From Azotobacter chroococcum (GTDB lineage Bacteria > Pseudomonadota > Gammaproteobacteria > Pseudomonadales > Pseudomonadaceae), in assembly GCF_004339665.1 (NCBI RefSeq), contig NZ_SMMU01000013.1, forward strand, positions 62,001 through 126,000: DNA of 64,000 bases, written 5' to 3'. Within the stretch, counting starts at the first letter, position 1, and each line of letters opens with the position of its first letter. The notes under the pieces are model-generated. The model made no database searches. It was not told where the DNA came from and saw only the letters and a list, made by a program, of their open reading frames with translations. Of the stretch, positions 8,439-17,630 are shown piece after piece. The translations under genes and the position numbers were made by a program.

Positions 8439-9935
8439 ATGTATTCCGATCGTATTCGCCTGCCCTCCCTGCTTGAAAAAATCATGAGCGCCGACGAAGC
8501 CGCAGCGCTGATCCAGGACGGCATGACCGTCGGCATGAGCGGTTTCACCCGCGCCGGCGAAGCCAAGGCAGTGCCCCTGGCGCTGGCCAAGCTGGCCACC
8601 AGCTCGCCGCGCAAGATCTCCCTGGTCACCGGCGCCAGCCTGGGCAACGATCTGGACAAGAAGCTGACCGAAGCCGGCGCGCTGGCCCGCCGCATGCCGT
8701 TCCAGGTGGACAACACCCTGCGCAAGGCGATCAACGAAGGCAAGGTGCTGTTCGTCGACCAGCACCTGTCGGAAACCGTCGAGCAGATGCGCTCCAAGCA
8801 GATCAAGGCTCCGGACATCGCGGTGATCGAGGCCGTCGCCATCACCGAGGAAGGCCACATCGTGCCGACCACCTCCGTGGGCAACTCCGCCAGCTTCGTC
8901 GCCGAGGCCAAGCAGGTGATCGTCGAGATCAACCTGGCCCACAACCTGAACCTCGAAGGTCTGCACGACATCTACATTCCGGCTGCCCGTCCGGGCCGCG
9001 GTCCGGTCCCGCTGATCAATGTCGACGACCGCATCGGCACCAAGGCCATCCCGGTCGATCCGGCCAAGATTGCTGCCGTCGTGATCTGCGACACCCCGGA
9101 CTCGCCGTCCACCGTCACCCCGCCGGACGACGAGACCCAGGCCATCGCCGACCACCTGATCGCCTTCCTCGAGCGCGAAGTGGCCGCCGGTCGTCTGACC
9201 AAGAGCCTGCTGCCGCTGCAGGCCGGCATCGGCTCCATCGCCAACGCCGTGATGTGCGGCCTGCTGAAGTCCGACTTCAGCGGCCTGACCATGTACTCCG
9301 AAGTGCTGCAGGACTCCACCTTCGAGCTGATCGACGCCGGCAAGATGGACTTCGCTTCGGGCTGCTCCATGACCCTCTCCGAAGAGTGCGGCAAGCGCGT
9401 GTTCGGCAACATGGAGAAGTACAAGGACAAGCTGGTGCTGCGTCCGCAGGAAATCTCCAACCTGCCGGAAATCGCCCGCCGCCTCGGCATCATCGGCGTC
9501 AACACCGCGCTGGAATTCGACATCTACGGCAACGTGAACTCCACCCACGTTGGCGGCACCAAGATGATGAACGGCATCGGTGGTTCCGGCGACTTCGCCC
9601 GTAACGCCCACACCTCGATCTTCGTCACCAAGTCCATCGCCAAGGGCGGCGCGATCTCCAGCGTGGTGCCGATGGTCGGTCACGTCGACCATTGCGAACA
9701 CGACGTGGACGTCGTGGTGACCGAGCAGGGCCTGGCCGACCTGCGTGGCCTGGCGCCGCGCGAGCGCGCCCGTGCCATCATCGACAACTGCGTGCACCCG
9801 GACTACCGCGCCGCGCTGAACGACTACTTCGAGCGCGCCTGCGCCAAGGGCGGTCAGACCCCGCACATCCTGCGCGAAGCCCTGGAGTGGCACATCAACC
9901 TGGAAGAGCGCGGCAGCATGCTGGCCAAAGGCTAA
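8439..9935 (+). CDS. acetyl-CoA hydrolase / succinyl-CoA:acetate CoA-transferase family
   Basis: A 498-residue class I CoA-transferase-type enzyme of the acetyl-CoA hydrolase family. Members move CoA between succinate, acetate or propionate, or hydrolyse the thioester, through a glutamyl-CoA intermediate. The likely catalytic glutamate is E288 in TMYSEVLQD, the position equivalent to that in studied relatives. A glycine-rich stretch GGTKMMNGIGGSGDF near residues 366-380 forms part of the CoA pocket. Length is typical. Whether this copy works as a transferase or hydrolase cannot be decided here. It is a single gene with its own leader (a small CCCGAC/GTCGGG hairpin at 8359-8374) and a strong terminator. 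Confidence 0.9.
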   Translation: MYSDRIRLPSLLEKIMSADEAAALIQDGMTVGMSGFTRAGEAKAVPLALAKLATSSPRKISLVTGASLGNDLDKKLTEAGALARRMPFQVDNTLRKAINEGKVLFVDQHLSETVEQMRSKQIKAPDIAVIEAVAITEEGHIVPTTSVGNSASFVAEAKQVIVEINLAHNLNLEGLHDIYIPAARPGRGPVPLINVDDRIGTKAIPVDPAKIAAVVICDTPDSPSTVTPPDDETQAIADHLIAFLEREVAAGRLTKSLLPLQAGIGSIANAVMCGLLKSDFSGLTMYSEVLQDSTFELIDAGKMDFASGCSMTLSEECGKRVFGNMEKYKDKLVLRPQEISNLPEIARRLGIIGVNTALEFDIYGNVNSTHVGGTKMMNGIGGSGDFARNAHTSIFVTKSIAKGGAISSVVPMVGHVDHCEHDVDVVVTEQGLADLRGLAPRERARAIIDNCVHPDYRAALNDYFERACAKGGQTPHILREALEWHINLEERGSMLAKG

Positions 9936-9958
9936 CGCCTGACACTCGCTCGACCCTG

Positions 9959-9990
9959 AAAACCGCGGCCTCCGGGCCGCGGTTTTTTTT
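9959..9990 (+). terminator. Rho-independent terminator after the CoA-transferase gene
   Basis: A GC-rich stem AACCGCGGCC / GGCCGCGGTT with the 4-nt loop TCCG is followed directly by a run of eight T. It lies 23 bases after the CoA-transferase stop and is a textbook intrinsic terminator for the plus strand. A short A run on the other side may allow partial activity on the minus strand. Confidence 0.9.
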
Positions 9991-10041
9991 GCTGGAGAGT
10001 GCCAGGGCATTGATCTGGGACCGGGCCTGGATGGGGACAGC

Positions 10042-10556
10042 TCAGAGGGTAGAGCGAATCCCGGCCGGGCAAATATCCGGCTTGCGAAACTCCCACTGCA
10101 GGCAGCCATCCTCTTCGAGGGCCGGTTCCGCCATCTCGCCCTCCAACGGCGAAAGCCGAATGATGAAGTCTACATATGAGCCTTCTTCTTCGGGCTCATC
10201 GGCCATCCACCCAGGTGGCGTCTCGTCCGGGTGCGTACGCCGCCAGTATTCGAGCGGTTTCTCCGGCTGTATGCCGGGGTGGGGGCCGAACATCCGCGGC
10301 TCGGTGATCGTTCCCCAGCCCCCGAGAGATCGCCAGGCGGATAGCCATGGATCTCGATCCGGTAAGCACCAGGCGGCACGGCGATGTACGCGCCCAGCCA
10401 GTACGAGCCGTTGGCTTCGGCCGGCACCATGGTCGCGAACTCTGCCTGGAAATCGGGCGTTAGCACGCCGGAGACCAGAACTTCTCCACAACGCTCGTCA
10501 ATGTGCGGTCGGCAGCTTAGCGGGCAACGGCCTGTGGCCGTCGCGCCCCGTGTCAC
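10042..10556 (-). pseudogene. frameshifted small conserved gene, function unknown
   Basis: Two overlapping minus-strand frames read as one protein broken once. The first half runs through EVLVSGVLTPDFQAEFATM and PPGAYRIEIHGYPPGDLSG. The second continues from GWGTITEPRMFGPHPGIQ to the end EFRKPDICPAGI. The join falls in a G5 tract at about 10319-10324; one additional G would restore a single frame. The repaired protein would be acidic, soluble and about 170 residues, with many Trp, Gly and Pro. I do not recognise the family. The amino end may also be missing, because the first residues look unrelated to the rest. A sequencing error in the homopolymer is the main alternative to true loss. Confidence 0.55.
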
Positions 10557-10573
10557 GCCGCCGCATGCGTCGC

Positions 10574-12208
10574 TCAGCGCGGATACAGCGGCGGCAGCTG
10601 GCTCGGCTCGCGGGGCGTGCTCGACTGCAGGGCTGGCGGCAGGTCGCGGATCGCCTGCCAGAGGTCGTCGCCCTGCCAGTACTGGCCGCTCTCGCTGTAG
10701 AGCGCGCCGTTCAGGCCGTCGAGGGCGGCGGACAGGGGCACGTAGCGTGCCGCCATCGCGGCGAGGGTTTCCGGTTGCTGGCGGGCCCAGGCGTCGAGGG
10801 CCTGGCGGGTTGCCTGGGTGTCATTGGCCTGGCAGGCGCGGCGCAGGTCGTCGAGCAGGCTGCGCGGGCTCGGCCCGGCGACGGCGCTGCGGATCGCCGG
10901 CTGGCGGCGGGCATGCCACCAGAGGCCGAAGCCGAGCAGGGTGGTGCAGAGCAGCAGGGCGCTGGCCAGCTGCCAGAGCCAGAGCGGCTGGCCGGGCAGG
11001 GCCAGGGGCGCGCCGAGGGTCTGCGGCGATTCCGCGGCCAATTCCGGGTTCGTCTCCACCACCAGGGTACGCGCCGGCAGGCGGGTGCGCTCTAGGCGTT
11101 CGTGGACAGTGTTCCACCACACCACTTCCTGCGCCGGCAGTTCGATCCGGCCGTCGCGGGTCGGCACCAGTGCCTCGCGCTCCTCGCGGCTGCCGATCAG
11201 GCCGCGTTCGCCGGGCTGATCGGTCAGCAGCGGCTGGTCCGGATAGCGGCGCAGGCCCTCGACCGGCAGGCTGGCCAGCGGCGGCAGCTGGGCGCCGCTC
11301 AGGCCGTCGGCCTTGAGGGTCAGCTGGCGGGTCAGCGAATCGCCGGCCCGTGCCTGTTCCGGCGCGGGGCTCCAGTTCTCGCTCAGGACGAGGGCGCGCG
11401 CCGGCAGCCAGGGTGCGTCGGCCGGGTATTCGGCCGGCTTGGCCCGGACCGTCAGGGGGATCGCCGGCGACTCGACGCGGATCTGCCGGCCACTGTGCGG
11501 GCCGAAGGGCAGCAGGCCGTCGCGGCCGGGGGCGCGGCTGACCTCGGTGGCGGTGAAGGACTGGGCGGGGATCAGCAGTTCGCCGCTGCGCTGGGGAAAC
11601 AGTGCGTAGCGCACCTCGATCACCCCGTGGCGCACGCCGTTGACGCTGGTTTCGTAGGTGCGTGGCGCGCCGAGCGCCTCGATGTGGGCATCGGCCATCT
11701 GCAGCGGGCTCAGGTTGCTGTCGTCGTAGAGCGACACCGAATGGTAGATGCGCAGGGTGAGCACGACCTGGGCCTGCACGTAGATGCTTTCCCGGTCCAG
11801 GGTGGCGTCGATGAACACCGGCGCCAGCCTGGCCGGGTCGCTGTCCACCTCGCTTTTCTGCACCTGCAGGACGATTGCCCGGGTCTGCCGGTCGCCCAGG
11901 CGCAGGGCTGGGATCGTCACCTGGCCGCGGCGCTTCGGCTGCAGGGTGACGATCCACTGGGTGGTGCTGCGGGAGTCGCCGGCCGTGCTGCTCGGACGGT
12001 TGACCTGGCGGGTGCCGAGCACCTCGAAGTGCTCCTCCAGGGGGCTCAGGTCCGGCTTGCCGAGCGGAGTGGAGTCGCTGCTTTCCAGGGTCAGCTCGAG
12101 GGTTTCGCCGGCGCCGAGGCGGGTGCGGTCGACCCGGGCGGTGAACTCCTCGGCCTGGGCCGTCCAGGCCAGCAGGCAGAGCAGGAGGGTGCAGAGCAGG
12201 CGGATCAT
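10574..12208 (-). CDS. BatD-like membrane protein of the MoxR cluster
   Basis: A 544-residue protein with an N-terminal signal sequence (MIRLLCTLLLCLLAWTAQA). A large periplasmic beta-rich region follows, with repeated immunoglobulin-like patterns of the BatD family. One membrane helix lies near residues 413-434 (LWLWQLASALLLCTTLLGFG), before a cytoplasmic tail. It is the last gene of the MoxR-type operon and overlaps the preceding von Willebrand gene by four bases (ATGA). BatD proteins are thought to work with BatA/B in envelope stress tolerance; the molecular role is unproven. The start at 12208 is the only one giving the signal peptide. Confidence 0.85.
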   Translation of the reverse strand: MIRLLCTLLLCLLAWTAQAEEFTARVDRTRLGAGETLELTLESSDSTPLGKPDLSPLEEHFEVLGTRQVNRPSSTAGDSRSTTQWIVTLQPKRRGQVTIPALRLGDRQTRAIVLQVQKSEVDSDPARLAPVFIDATLDRESIYVQAQVVLTLRIYHSVSLYDDSNLSPLQMADAHIEALGAPRTYETSVNGVRHGVIEVRYALFPQRSGELLIPAQSFTATEVSRAPGRDGLLPFGPHSGRQIRVESPAIPLTVRAKPAEYPADAPWLPARALVLSENWSPAPEQARAGDSLTRQLTLKADGLSGAQLPPLASLPVEGLRRYPDQPLLTDQPGERGLIGSREEREALVPTRDGRIELPAQEVVWWNTVHERLERTRLPARTLVVETNPELAAESPQTLGAPLALPGQPLWLWQLASALLLCTTLLGFGLWWHARRQPAIRSAVAGPSPRSLLDDLRRACQANDTQATRQALDAWARQQPETLAAMAARYVPLSAALDGLNGALYSESGQYWQGDDLWQAIRDLPPALQSSTPREPSQLPPLYPR

Positions 12209-13950
12209 GGGCTGGCTTCCCGGTGCTGTTGCTGTTCGTACCAGAATTTGCGCCGCAGCAACTCGCCGGGATTGTCCGGGATCTGCCGCAGCCACTGTTC
12301 CAGGGCCTGGCGGCGTTCGGCGGCGAACGGCTCCTCCGGGGTCGCCTCGGCGACCTGGCCGGAGCCTGGCGGCGCCTCGCCCGTGGCCTGCGCTCCGTCC
12401 TGGGCCGTTCCGGGCGCTCCCGGCTGTGCCGGTGCGCTGTCCGCAGCGGCGTCCTCGCTCGTCCCGGGCGCGGGCGTATCCGCCTGGCCGTCGTTCTGCC
12501 CGCTGCTCTGCCCGGACGGGCTGTCCTGGCCCGGCTGGCCCGATGGCTGCTCGGCAGTGCTGTCGGCGTCCGGCGACGGCGCCTGCTGCTGGCGCTGGCG
12601 CAGCAGTTCCTCGATCAGGGCCTTGTTGTGCAGTGCCGGTTCCAGTGCCGGCTGCAGTTCCAGGGCGCGCTCGTAGGCGTCCAGCGCGGCCTCCAGCTCG
12701 CCGGCCCGGGCCAGGGCGTTGCCGCGGTTGTAGTGGGCGGCGGCACCCTGGCCCTGGGCGAAGCGCTCGGCGGCGGCGGCGTAGTCGCCGGCCTGGTAGA
12801 GGGCCAGCCCCTGCCACTGGCTGTCCGCGAAGCGCCGTGCGGCCTCGCCAGGCTGGCCGGCCTGGAGCAGGATGCGGCCCTGCTGGTCGGGGCGCAGCCA
12901 CAGGTCGGTGAACTCGAAGGCCTGGCCGGGCTGGGGCAGGACGAGCAGCAGGGGCAGGGCGAGCAGCCAGCCGCGCCGGCCGGCGCAGGCAGCCAGCAGG
13001 AGCAGCGGCAGCAGCAGCCAGTGGCCCTGGTCGGCCCAGGCGTCGAAGCGCGCCGTCTGGTCGCCCTCGCGCAGTAGTTGCGGACCCGCCAGCAGGCCCA
13101 GCTGGCGCAGGTCGCGGTCGTCCAGGCTGACGCTCTGGTAGCGCCCGCCGAGGTTGTCGGCAAAGCGCGCGAGGCCGGCGCTGTCCAGCCGGGCGAGGAG
13201 GATGGCGCCCTGGTCGTCCTTGAGGAAGGTGCCGTCCTCCTGGGCGATGGGCGCTCCGCCGGGACTGCCGATGCCGAGGATGGCGAGGCGTTCGCCGTCG
13301 CCGCCGAGTGCCCGGGCGATGCCCTGGCGTTCCCGTTCGTCCAGCTCGCTGCCGATCAAGAGCAGCTGGCCGCGGCCCTGGGCGCCCTGTTCGAGCAGGG
13401 CCAGGCCGCGGGCCACGGCAAGGTCGGCGCGCCGCCCGGCGACCGGCATGATCGGCGGGGCGAGGGCATCCAGCAGGTTGCGGATGGTTTCCAGATCGTC
13501 GGAGAGCGGCACCAGGGTGTGCGCGCTGCCGGCGTAGACGACCACCGCGGTCTGTGCCTCCTGGCGCGCCGCGAGCAGGTCGAGCAGCTTGTGCCTGGCC
13601 AGCGCCAGGCGGTTCGGCGCGACGTCGCCGGCGAGCATGTTCGGGGTCAGCTCGAGCAGTACCACCAGCGGGTCGGCGCGCTTCAGGGTGCTCTGCTCGA
13701 TGCGCTGCCAGCTCGGCCCGAGCAGGGCCAGCAGGGCGAGCAGCCAGGCCAGGCCGAGGGCGATCCACGGCAGGCGGCTGCCGCGCCCGGCGCGCGCGCC
13801 GAGCAGCGCCGGGTGGAAGGCCGGCGGCAGCAGCAGCTCCCAGCGGCCGGCGCGCCGCTCGCGGTGCCAGAGCCGCCAGAGCAGCCAGGCGAGCAGGGGC
13901 AGCAGGAGCAGCCAGCCGGGGCGCAGCCAGTGTGGCCAGAGGACGCTCAT
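12205..13950 (-). CDS. von Willebrand A plus TPR protein (BatB-BatC-like fusion)
   Basis: A 581-residue inner-membrane protein. Two hydrophobic helices lie near the amino end (LLLLPLLAWLLWRLW and ALGLAWLLALLALLG). A von Willebrand A domain follows at about 85-290. Two more helices lie near 315-350, then TPR units near 385-450 (AAAHYNRGNALARAGE, ALDAYERALELQPALEP). A long Gln/Pro/Ser/Gly-rich low-complexity tail follows, before a conserved end (RRKFWYEQQQHREASP). The usual MIDAS DxSxS sequence is not present: the position reads LLELTPNML, so metal binding may be lost. It combines BatB and BatC functions in one chain, as in other pseudomonads. It overlaps both neighbours by four bases. Confidence 0.85.
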   Translation of the reverse strand: MSVLWPHWLRPGWLLLLPLLAWLLWRLWHRERRAGRWELLLPPAFHPALLGARAGRGSRLPWIALGLAWLLALLALLGPSWQRIEQSTLKRADPLVVLLELTPNMLAGDVAPNRLALARHKLLDLLAARQEAQTAVVVYAGSAHTLVPLSDDLETIRNLLDALAPPIMPVAGRRADLAVARGLALLEQGAQGRGQLLLIGSELDERERQGIARALGGDGERLAILGIGSPGGAPIAQEDGTFLKDDQGAILLARLDSAGLARFADNLGGRYQSVSLDDRDLRQLGLLAGPQLLREGDQTARFDAWADQGHWLLLPLLLLAACAGRRGWLLALPLLLVLPQPGQAFEFTDLWLRPDQQGRILLQAGQPGEAARRFADSQWQGLALYQAGDYAAAAERFAQGQGAAAHYNRGNALARAGELEAALDAYERALELQPALEPALHNKALIEELLRQRQQQAPSPDADSTAEQPSGQPGQDSPSGQSSGQNDGQADTPAPGTSEDAAADSAPAQPGAPGTAQDGAQATGEAPPGSGQVAEATPEEPFAAERRQALEQWLRQIPDNPGELLRRKFWYEQQQHREASP

Positions 13951-14954
13951 CGGCGTGCTCCGCCCAGGCGGGCGCGCGGCGGCCACAGGGTGCGGGCCAC
14001 CGGCAGCAGGCCGATCAGCAGCGCCGCGGCCAGCGGCCAGGGGTACAGCGGACGGGCCGGGCGTGCCTGGCTCGGCGGCTGGGCGACCGGCTCCAGGCGG
14101 TCGAGGGTTTCCTCGATGGCGTGCAGCTCCTCGGTGCTGCGGGCGCGGAAATAGGTCCCGCCGGTCTGTTCGGCGATGGCGCGCAGGGTCGGCTCGTCGA
14201 GGTCGAGCCCGGGCGTCAGGCCGAGCAGGCCGGGCAGACCGTTCTGCCGGGGATCGGCGCCGATGCCGATGGTGTGGATGCGTACTCCTTCCTCGGCGGC
14301 CAGGCGGGCGGCGACCTGCGGGTCGATCTCGCCGGCGGTGTTGGCGCCGTCGGTGACCAGCACCAGCACGCGGCTCTGTGCCGGGCGCAGGCGCAGGCGC
14401 TTGAGGCCCAGGCCGATGGCGTCGCCGAGGGCGGTGTTCTTGCCGGCGATGCCGATCATGGCTTCCTCCAGCCAGGTGCGCACGGTCTGCCGGTCGAAGG
14501 TCAGCGGCGCCTGCAGATAGGCCTGGCTGCCGAACAGGATCAGCCCGACGCGGTCGCCCCGGCGGTCCTCGATGAACTGGCCGAGCAGGCGCTTGACCAG
14601 CTCCAGGCGGCTGATGGTTTCGTCCTGCCACTGCATGTCGGCGTATTCCATGGAGCCGGAAACGTCCACTGCCAGCAGCAGATCGCGGCCGCTGGTGGGC
14701 AGCGGCAGGGGTTTGCCGACCCATTCGGGACGGGCGCCGGCAGTGAGCAGCAGCAGCCAGAGCAGGACGAAAGGCGCCTGTTGCCGCCAGCCCGGCAGGC
14801 GCAGGCGGGCGCGGCGGCCGCTGAGACTCTCCAGTTCATCGAGGAAGGCCACCTTGAGCGCGGCCTCGCCGCTGTCGGCCGGCGGCAGCAGCAGGCGCAG
14901 CAGCCAGGGCAGCGGGGCGAGCAGGAAGACCCAGGGCCAGACGAATTCAAACAT
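13947..14954 (-). CDS. von Willebrand A domain protein (BatA-like)
   Basis: A 335-residue membrane protein. There is an N-terminal helix (FVWPWVFLLAPLPWLLRLLL), a second near residue 60, a von Willebrand A domain at about 85-285 and a C-terminal helix near 300-325. The metal-ion-dependent adhesion site is intact: DVSGSM (DxSxS), a conserved Thr in KNTALGDAIG and the Asp of LVTDGANT. This suggests a metal-dependent protein-binding role, unlike the degenerate site of the next gene. It lies within the MoxR operon and overlaps the DUF4381 gene by eight bases. The MoxR ATPase probably remodels or chaperones these membrane proteins, by analogy with the family. Confidence 0.88.
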   Translation of the reverse strand: MFEFVWPWVFLLAPLPWLLRLLLPPADSGEAALKVAFLDELESLSGRRARLRLPGWRQQAPFVLLWLLLLTAGARPEWVGKPLPLPTSGRDLLLAVDVSGSMEYADMQWQDETISRLELVKRLLGQFIEDRRGDRVGLILFGSQAYLQAPLTFDRQTVRTWLEEAMIGIAGKNTALGDAIGLGLKRLRLRPAQSRVLVLVTDGANTAGEIDPQVAARLAAEEGVRIHTIGIGADPRQNGLPGLLGLTPGLDLDEPTLRAIAEQTGGTYFRARSTEELHAIEETLDRLEPVAQPPSQARPARPLYPWPLAAALLIGLLPVARTLWPPRARLGGARR

Positions 14955-15438
14955 GCCGGCGGATCCAGATTTCCACGGACTGGTAGAGCCCGTCGATGGC
15001 CTTGTCGTCGAGCCGGCACTCGGCGCGGTAGCCGCCTTCCACCAGGATCATCCAGCGGGTCAGGCCGGCGGCCGGACAGCGGCTGTCGAGATAGGCCAGC
15101 CAGGCGCGGCCGCTCAGGGTGTGGCTGTGGTTGTCCGGGTAGTGGGCGCGGCACAGGCGCTTGAGCAGCGCGTTGAGCTGCTGCAGCCAGGGGCCGGCCG
15201 GCACGTCGTAGGGTTTGCGCAGCTGCGCCAGCTCCTCCAGGGCGGCGACGCGCAGCGGGTCGAGGACCTGCGCCGGCGCCGGCTCGGCGCGCCGGCGCGG
15301 ACGCCGCCACTGCAGCCAGCAGAAGGCGGCGAGGGAGACGAGGGCGACCAGCGCCAGCAGCCACCAGCCAGGCGCCGGCGGCCACCAGCGAATGGCTGGC
15401 GGGGGGATCAGCGGTTGCAGGTTGTCGAGCGGGTTCAT
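14947..15438 (-). CDS. DUF4381 membrane protein
   Basis: A 163-residue protein with a proline-rich amino end (LQPLIPPPAIRWWPPAPGWW), one membrane helix at about 24-45 and a charged cytoplasmic domain with conserved LSGRAWLAYLD and LVEGGYRA stretches. This layout is that of DUF4381, found only inside MoxR/vWA clusters. It overlaps the DUF58 gene by four bases and the BatA-like gene by eight, so all three are translated in sequence from one message. Confidence 0.85.
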   Translation of the reverse strand: MNPLDNLQPLIPPPAIRWWPPAPGWWLLALVALVSLAAFCWLQWRRPRRRAEPAPAQVLDPLRVAALEELAQLRKPYDVPAGPWLQQLNALLKRLCRAHYPDNHSHTLSGRAWLAYLDSRCPAAGLTRWMILVEGGYRAECRLDDKAIDGLYQSVEIWIRRHV

Positions 15439-16390
15439 GGCTGGCCTGCCGGCCGCGGCTGCAGCCGCTCGCGCAGCTGCTCGACCAGCTCGAACTGGGT
15501 GCTGAGCGGCATCAGCAGGCTGCCGAGGCGTTCGGCGAGGCGCTGCCAGCGCGCCTGGCGCGCCTGGCCGAGGGCGTGGTAGGCCTGGCGCAGCGCGCTG
15601 TCGTGGGTGTCCAGCTCCAGCTGCGCGCCGTCCTGGGCGAAGCGCAGCAGGCCGGCGGCGGGCAGGGCATGGTCGAGGGGGTCGGAGAGCGGCAGCAGCA
15701 GCAGCTCGCTGTGCCGGCCGAGCAGCAGCAGCTGGCGCTCGGCGGTGTCGGACAGCGCCCGCTCGTCGCACAGCACCACCACCAGGCTGCCCGGGCGCAG
15801 CACCTCGCGGGCGCGGCGCAGGGCCAGGCCGAAGCCGTCCGGCTCGTCCGGCAGTTCGCCGTGCAGCGCATGGTTGGCGCGCACCAGGCGGTTGAGCAGC
15901 TGCAGCAGGCTCTGCTTGCTGCGCCGCGGCTTGATCTCGTGGGGCGCGCTGCTGCCGAACACCAGCCCGCCGACCCGGTCGTTGTGCTCCAGGGCGGCCC
16001 AGCCGATCAGCGCCGCGGCCTGGGCGGCGAGCACCGACTTGAACTGCCGCGAGGAGCCGAAGAACAGCTGCCGGCTCTGCTCGACGAGGATGAAGATCGG
16101 CCGCTCGCGTTCTTCGTGGAACAGCTTGGTGTGCGGTTCCTGGGTGCGCGCGGTGACCCGCCAGTCGATGTTGCGCACGTCGTCGCCGGCCTGGTAGACA
16201 CGCACCTGGTCGAAGTCCACGCCACGCCCGCGCAGCCGCGAGTGGTGCGCGCCGAGCAGCATGCTGCGCCGGGCGGTGCTGGAGAACAGCTGCACCTCGC
16301 GCACCCGGTGGCGGATCTCGATCAGCTCGGCCAGGTTCACCCGGATGCCGTCCGGAGCCGGGCGTGGTCCGCCTGCCGCCTGCGGCTGCA

Positions 16391-16391
<1 letters not shown>
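15435..16391 (-). CDS. DUF58 domain protein
   Basis: A 318-residue cytoplasmic protein carrying the DUF58 hallmark GRGVDFDQVRVYQAGDDVRNIDWRVTART near residues 55-84. A vWA-like fold follows (PIFILVEQSRQLFFGS, LVVVLCDERALSDTAER). DUF58 proteins accompany MoxR ATPases almost without exception and are presumed partners, though their biochemistry is unknown. The first of the acidic metal positions is replaced (VEQSRQ), so a metal site is doubtful. The start overlaps the moxR stop by one base. Confidence 0.88.
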
Positions 16392-17350
<959 letters not shown>

Positions 17351-17630
17351 CTCTCTACACTTCCGCAAAAGGACCGCAGGTCTTGGCTGCCACAGGGCAG
17401 CGGGCGCCACTTTAAAACAAAACCTGGCGCCGCGCTGCCGTACCGATGGCCAGATCGGACCTCCTCCCGGGCGGTCGCATCGAGGCGATTGTAGATGAGC
17501 ACGCGGCGCCGAAGCTGCGAGCGATCGGCATGGCGCGCTCGGCGTGGCCCGTGCTCGGGCAGCGGGCCGGCATGGAGAGGGGGCCGGGGCCGCCTATGCT
17601 GCATGCAGGGACCCTTTCAGGAGTACGACC

